Positions 4,679-5,512 of a stretch of 5,512 nucleotides of DNA are shown piece after piece. The notes below the pieces were generated by a model. The model was not told the DNA's origin and made no database searches. It saw nothing but the letters and a program-made list of their open reading frames with translations. The position numbers and the translations under genes are program-made. The stretch's first letter is position 1. Every line of letters starts with the position of its first letter. Source of the stretch: Pseudorhodobacter antarcticus (GTDB lineage: Bacteria > Pseudomonadota > Alphaproteobacteria > Rhodobacterales > Rhodobacteraceae); the NCBI GenBank assembly GCA_945897655.1, contig CAMDHB010000248.1, forward strand, positions 1 through 5,512. The letters run 5' to 3'.

Positions 4679-5356
4679 ATGGAAGATATCAAACGATACG
4701 CAATCTATTATGCCCCGCGCGCCGGTGGTTTTGCCGATGCTGCGGCCAGTTGGCTGGGTTGGGACCCTGTTAGTGGGGCGGATGTCGCACATCCACACCT
4801 TGCCGCCGACCTGCCAAGCCTGACCGCCGAGCCGCGCAAATACGGCTTTCACGGGACGATCAAGCCGCCCTTCCGGCTGGCCGAGGGGGTTGATGCCGCT
4901 GCGGTGGATGCCGCCGTTGGTGCACTGGCGAGGGAGTTGAAGCCGGTTCAGATGCCGGGGTTGGAGTTGGTGTCGCTGGAGGGGTTTCTGGCGCTGGTTC
5001 CCGCAGGCGACGTGTTGGGTTTGACCGACATTGCCGCCCAAGTGGTCGAAAGGCTGGACCCCCTGCGCGCGCCGCTGACTGAGGCTGAAATTGCCCGTCG
5101 CCGACCCGAACGTCTGACGCCCCGCCAGCGGGAATTGCTGGACCAGTTCGGCTATCCCTATGTGATGGAGGAGTTTCGGTTCCATCTGACGCTGTCGGGC
5201 CGGTTGACAGATGACCAGATGACCATGCTGCGCCCGCTTGCCTTGGCCCATTTCGACGGGCTGCAACCGGAGCCATTCGCTCTGGAAGACCTGTGCCTGT
5301 TCGGCGAGGCTGCGGATGGCAGATTTCATATTCTGAACCGCTATCCGCTGGGCTGA
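4679..5356 (+). CDS. DUF1045 phosphonate-metabolism protein, 2H phosphoesterase-like
   Basis: A 225-residue protein of the DUF1045 family ('putative phosphonate metabolism protein'), commonly found among phn genes of alphaproteobacteria. It carries two H-x-T motifs, H58-G-T60 in K-Y-G-F-H-G-T-I-K-P-P-F and H169-L-T171 in F-R-F-H-L-T-L-S-G-R, the hallmark of 2H phosphoesterases that open cyclic phosphodiesters. A cytosolic role in the C-P lyase pathway is inferred, most attractively opening 5-phosphoribosyl 1,2-cyclic phosphate in place of PhnP. ATG 4679 is supported by AAGGG 7 bases upstream and by the family-like start R-Y-A-I-Y-Y-A-P. It is divergent from phnM across 94 bases, and its 3' end overlaps the convergent phnN end by 16 bases. 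Family assignment is firm; the biochemical role is inference. Confidence 0.9.
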   Translation: MEDIKRYAIYYAPRAGGFADAAASWLGWDPVSGADVAHPHLAADLPSLTAEPRKYGFHGTIKPPFRLAEGVDAAAVDAAVGALARELKPVQMPGLELVSLEGFLALVPAGDVLGLTDIAAQVVERLDPLRAPLTEAEIARRRPERLTPRQRELLDQFGYPYVMEEFRFHLTLSGRLTDDQMTMLRPLALAHFDGLQPEPFALEDLCLFGEAADGRFHILNRYPLG

Positions 5357-5512
5357 AGGGCGGCCAGCAGACGCTTGACCCCGATTTCGGGTGAGGTGTC
5401 GTTGGCGATGTCGATCACCATCGGCCCTGCGGGCACTTCGTAGGAGGCGCGGGCCAAACGCGCCTCAATCTCGGTCACCGACTCGCGGCCACGGGCGGCG
5501 AGACGATCGGCC
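5341..5512 (-). CDS. phnN: PhnN, ribose 1,5-bisphosphate phosphokinase, C-terminal part only
   Basis: The last 56 codons of a leftward gene whose start lies beyond the right edge; the reading frame runs from 5511 to a TAG at 5343-5341. The visible residues include R-L-A-A-R-G-R-E-S (3-11), I-E-A-R-L-A-R-A (15-22), M-V-I-D-I-A-N-D (31-38) and G-V-K-R-L-L-A-A-L (44-52), matching the C-terminal region of PhnN and related P-loop kinases. PhnN phosphorylates ribose 1,5-bisphosphate to PRPP, the last step of the C-P lyase route. The P-loop is outside the window, so a guanylate kinase-like paralogue cannot be strictly excluded, but the adjacent phnM and DUF1045 genes make PhnN much more likely. Its end overlaps the DUF1045 gene by 16 bases. 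Confidence 0.85.
   Translation of the reverse strand, partial: ADRLAARGRESVTEIEARLARASYEVPAGPMVIDIANDTSPEIGVKRLLAALQPSG

Noticed and set aside
4585..4692. Longer PhnM starting at ATG 4692
   Set aside because: It would overlap the DUF1045 start and add residues not seen in PhnM; M-T-D-V-I-L-A-N-A at 4584 fits the family.
4577..5329. Open frame of 250 codons on the minus strand opposite the DUF1045 gene
   Set aside because: It mirrors a recognised DUF1045 protein, its translation is Gln/Arg-rich without motifs, and it would overlap the phnM start.
5347..5374. Terminator hairpin at the DUF1045/phnN junction
   Set aside because: The best stem I see is only 5 pairs (GCTGG/CCAGC) with a 12-base loop and no T-tract.

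Overview
The window looks like the chromosome or a large replicon of a GC-rich alphaproteobacterium, most likely a Rhodobacterales (Rhodobacteraceae-type) marine or soil bacterium. This rests on base composition, codon use, the sequence style of the proteins, and the pairing of phnM and phnN with a DUF1045 gene. No IS element, integrase, tRNA, rRNA or CRISPR array is visible. The window is densely coding, with no gene-free stretch above about 145 bases.

Left half (1-3438) is a putative carbohydrate or hydroxy-acid catabolic module. A MaoC-like hotdog protein (79-534, minus) is divergent from a three-gene plus-strand operon: an SDR oxidoreductase (start best placed at GTG 678), a DUF993 protein related to dihydrodipicolinate synthase (1452-2597), and a sugar phosphate isomerase/epimerase-like TIM barrel (2587-3438), the last overlapping its upstream neighbour by 11 bases. 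Oxidation, isomerisation and retro-aldol cleavage would make a coherent degradation route, but the substrate cannot be read from sequence. The divergent spacer carries a good promoter and a perfect 16-bp palindrome at the plus-strand start, plus a 12/16 matching copy exactly 100 bp away at the minus-strand start. Each copy sits just downstream of a -10 candidate, suggesting one repressor controls both directions. A different perfect 16-bp palindrome opens the window (1-16) and probably serves a gene off the left edge.

Right half (3442-5512) is part of a phosphonate (C-P lyase) region: phnM (minus, 3442-4584), a divergent DUF1045 2H-phosphoesterase-like gene (4679-5356, plus), and the C-terminal end of phnN (minus, 5341 to beyond the right edge). 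PhnM and PhnN act before and after the cyclic-phosphate opening step done by PhnP in E. coli; the DUF1045 protein between them has two HxT motifs and is a plausible replacement. The core C-P lyase genes phnG-L are not in the window.

The two halves meet tail to tail with only 3 bases between stop codons, and a near-perfect hairpin covers both stops. DUF1045 and phnN also converge, with their ends overlapping by 16 bases.
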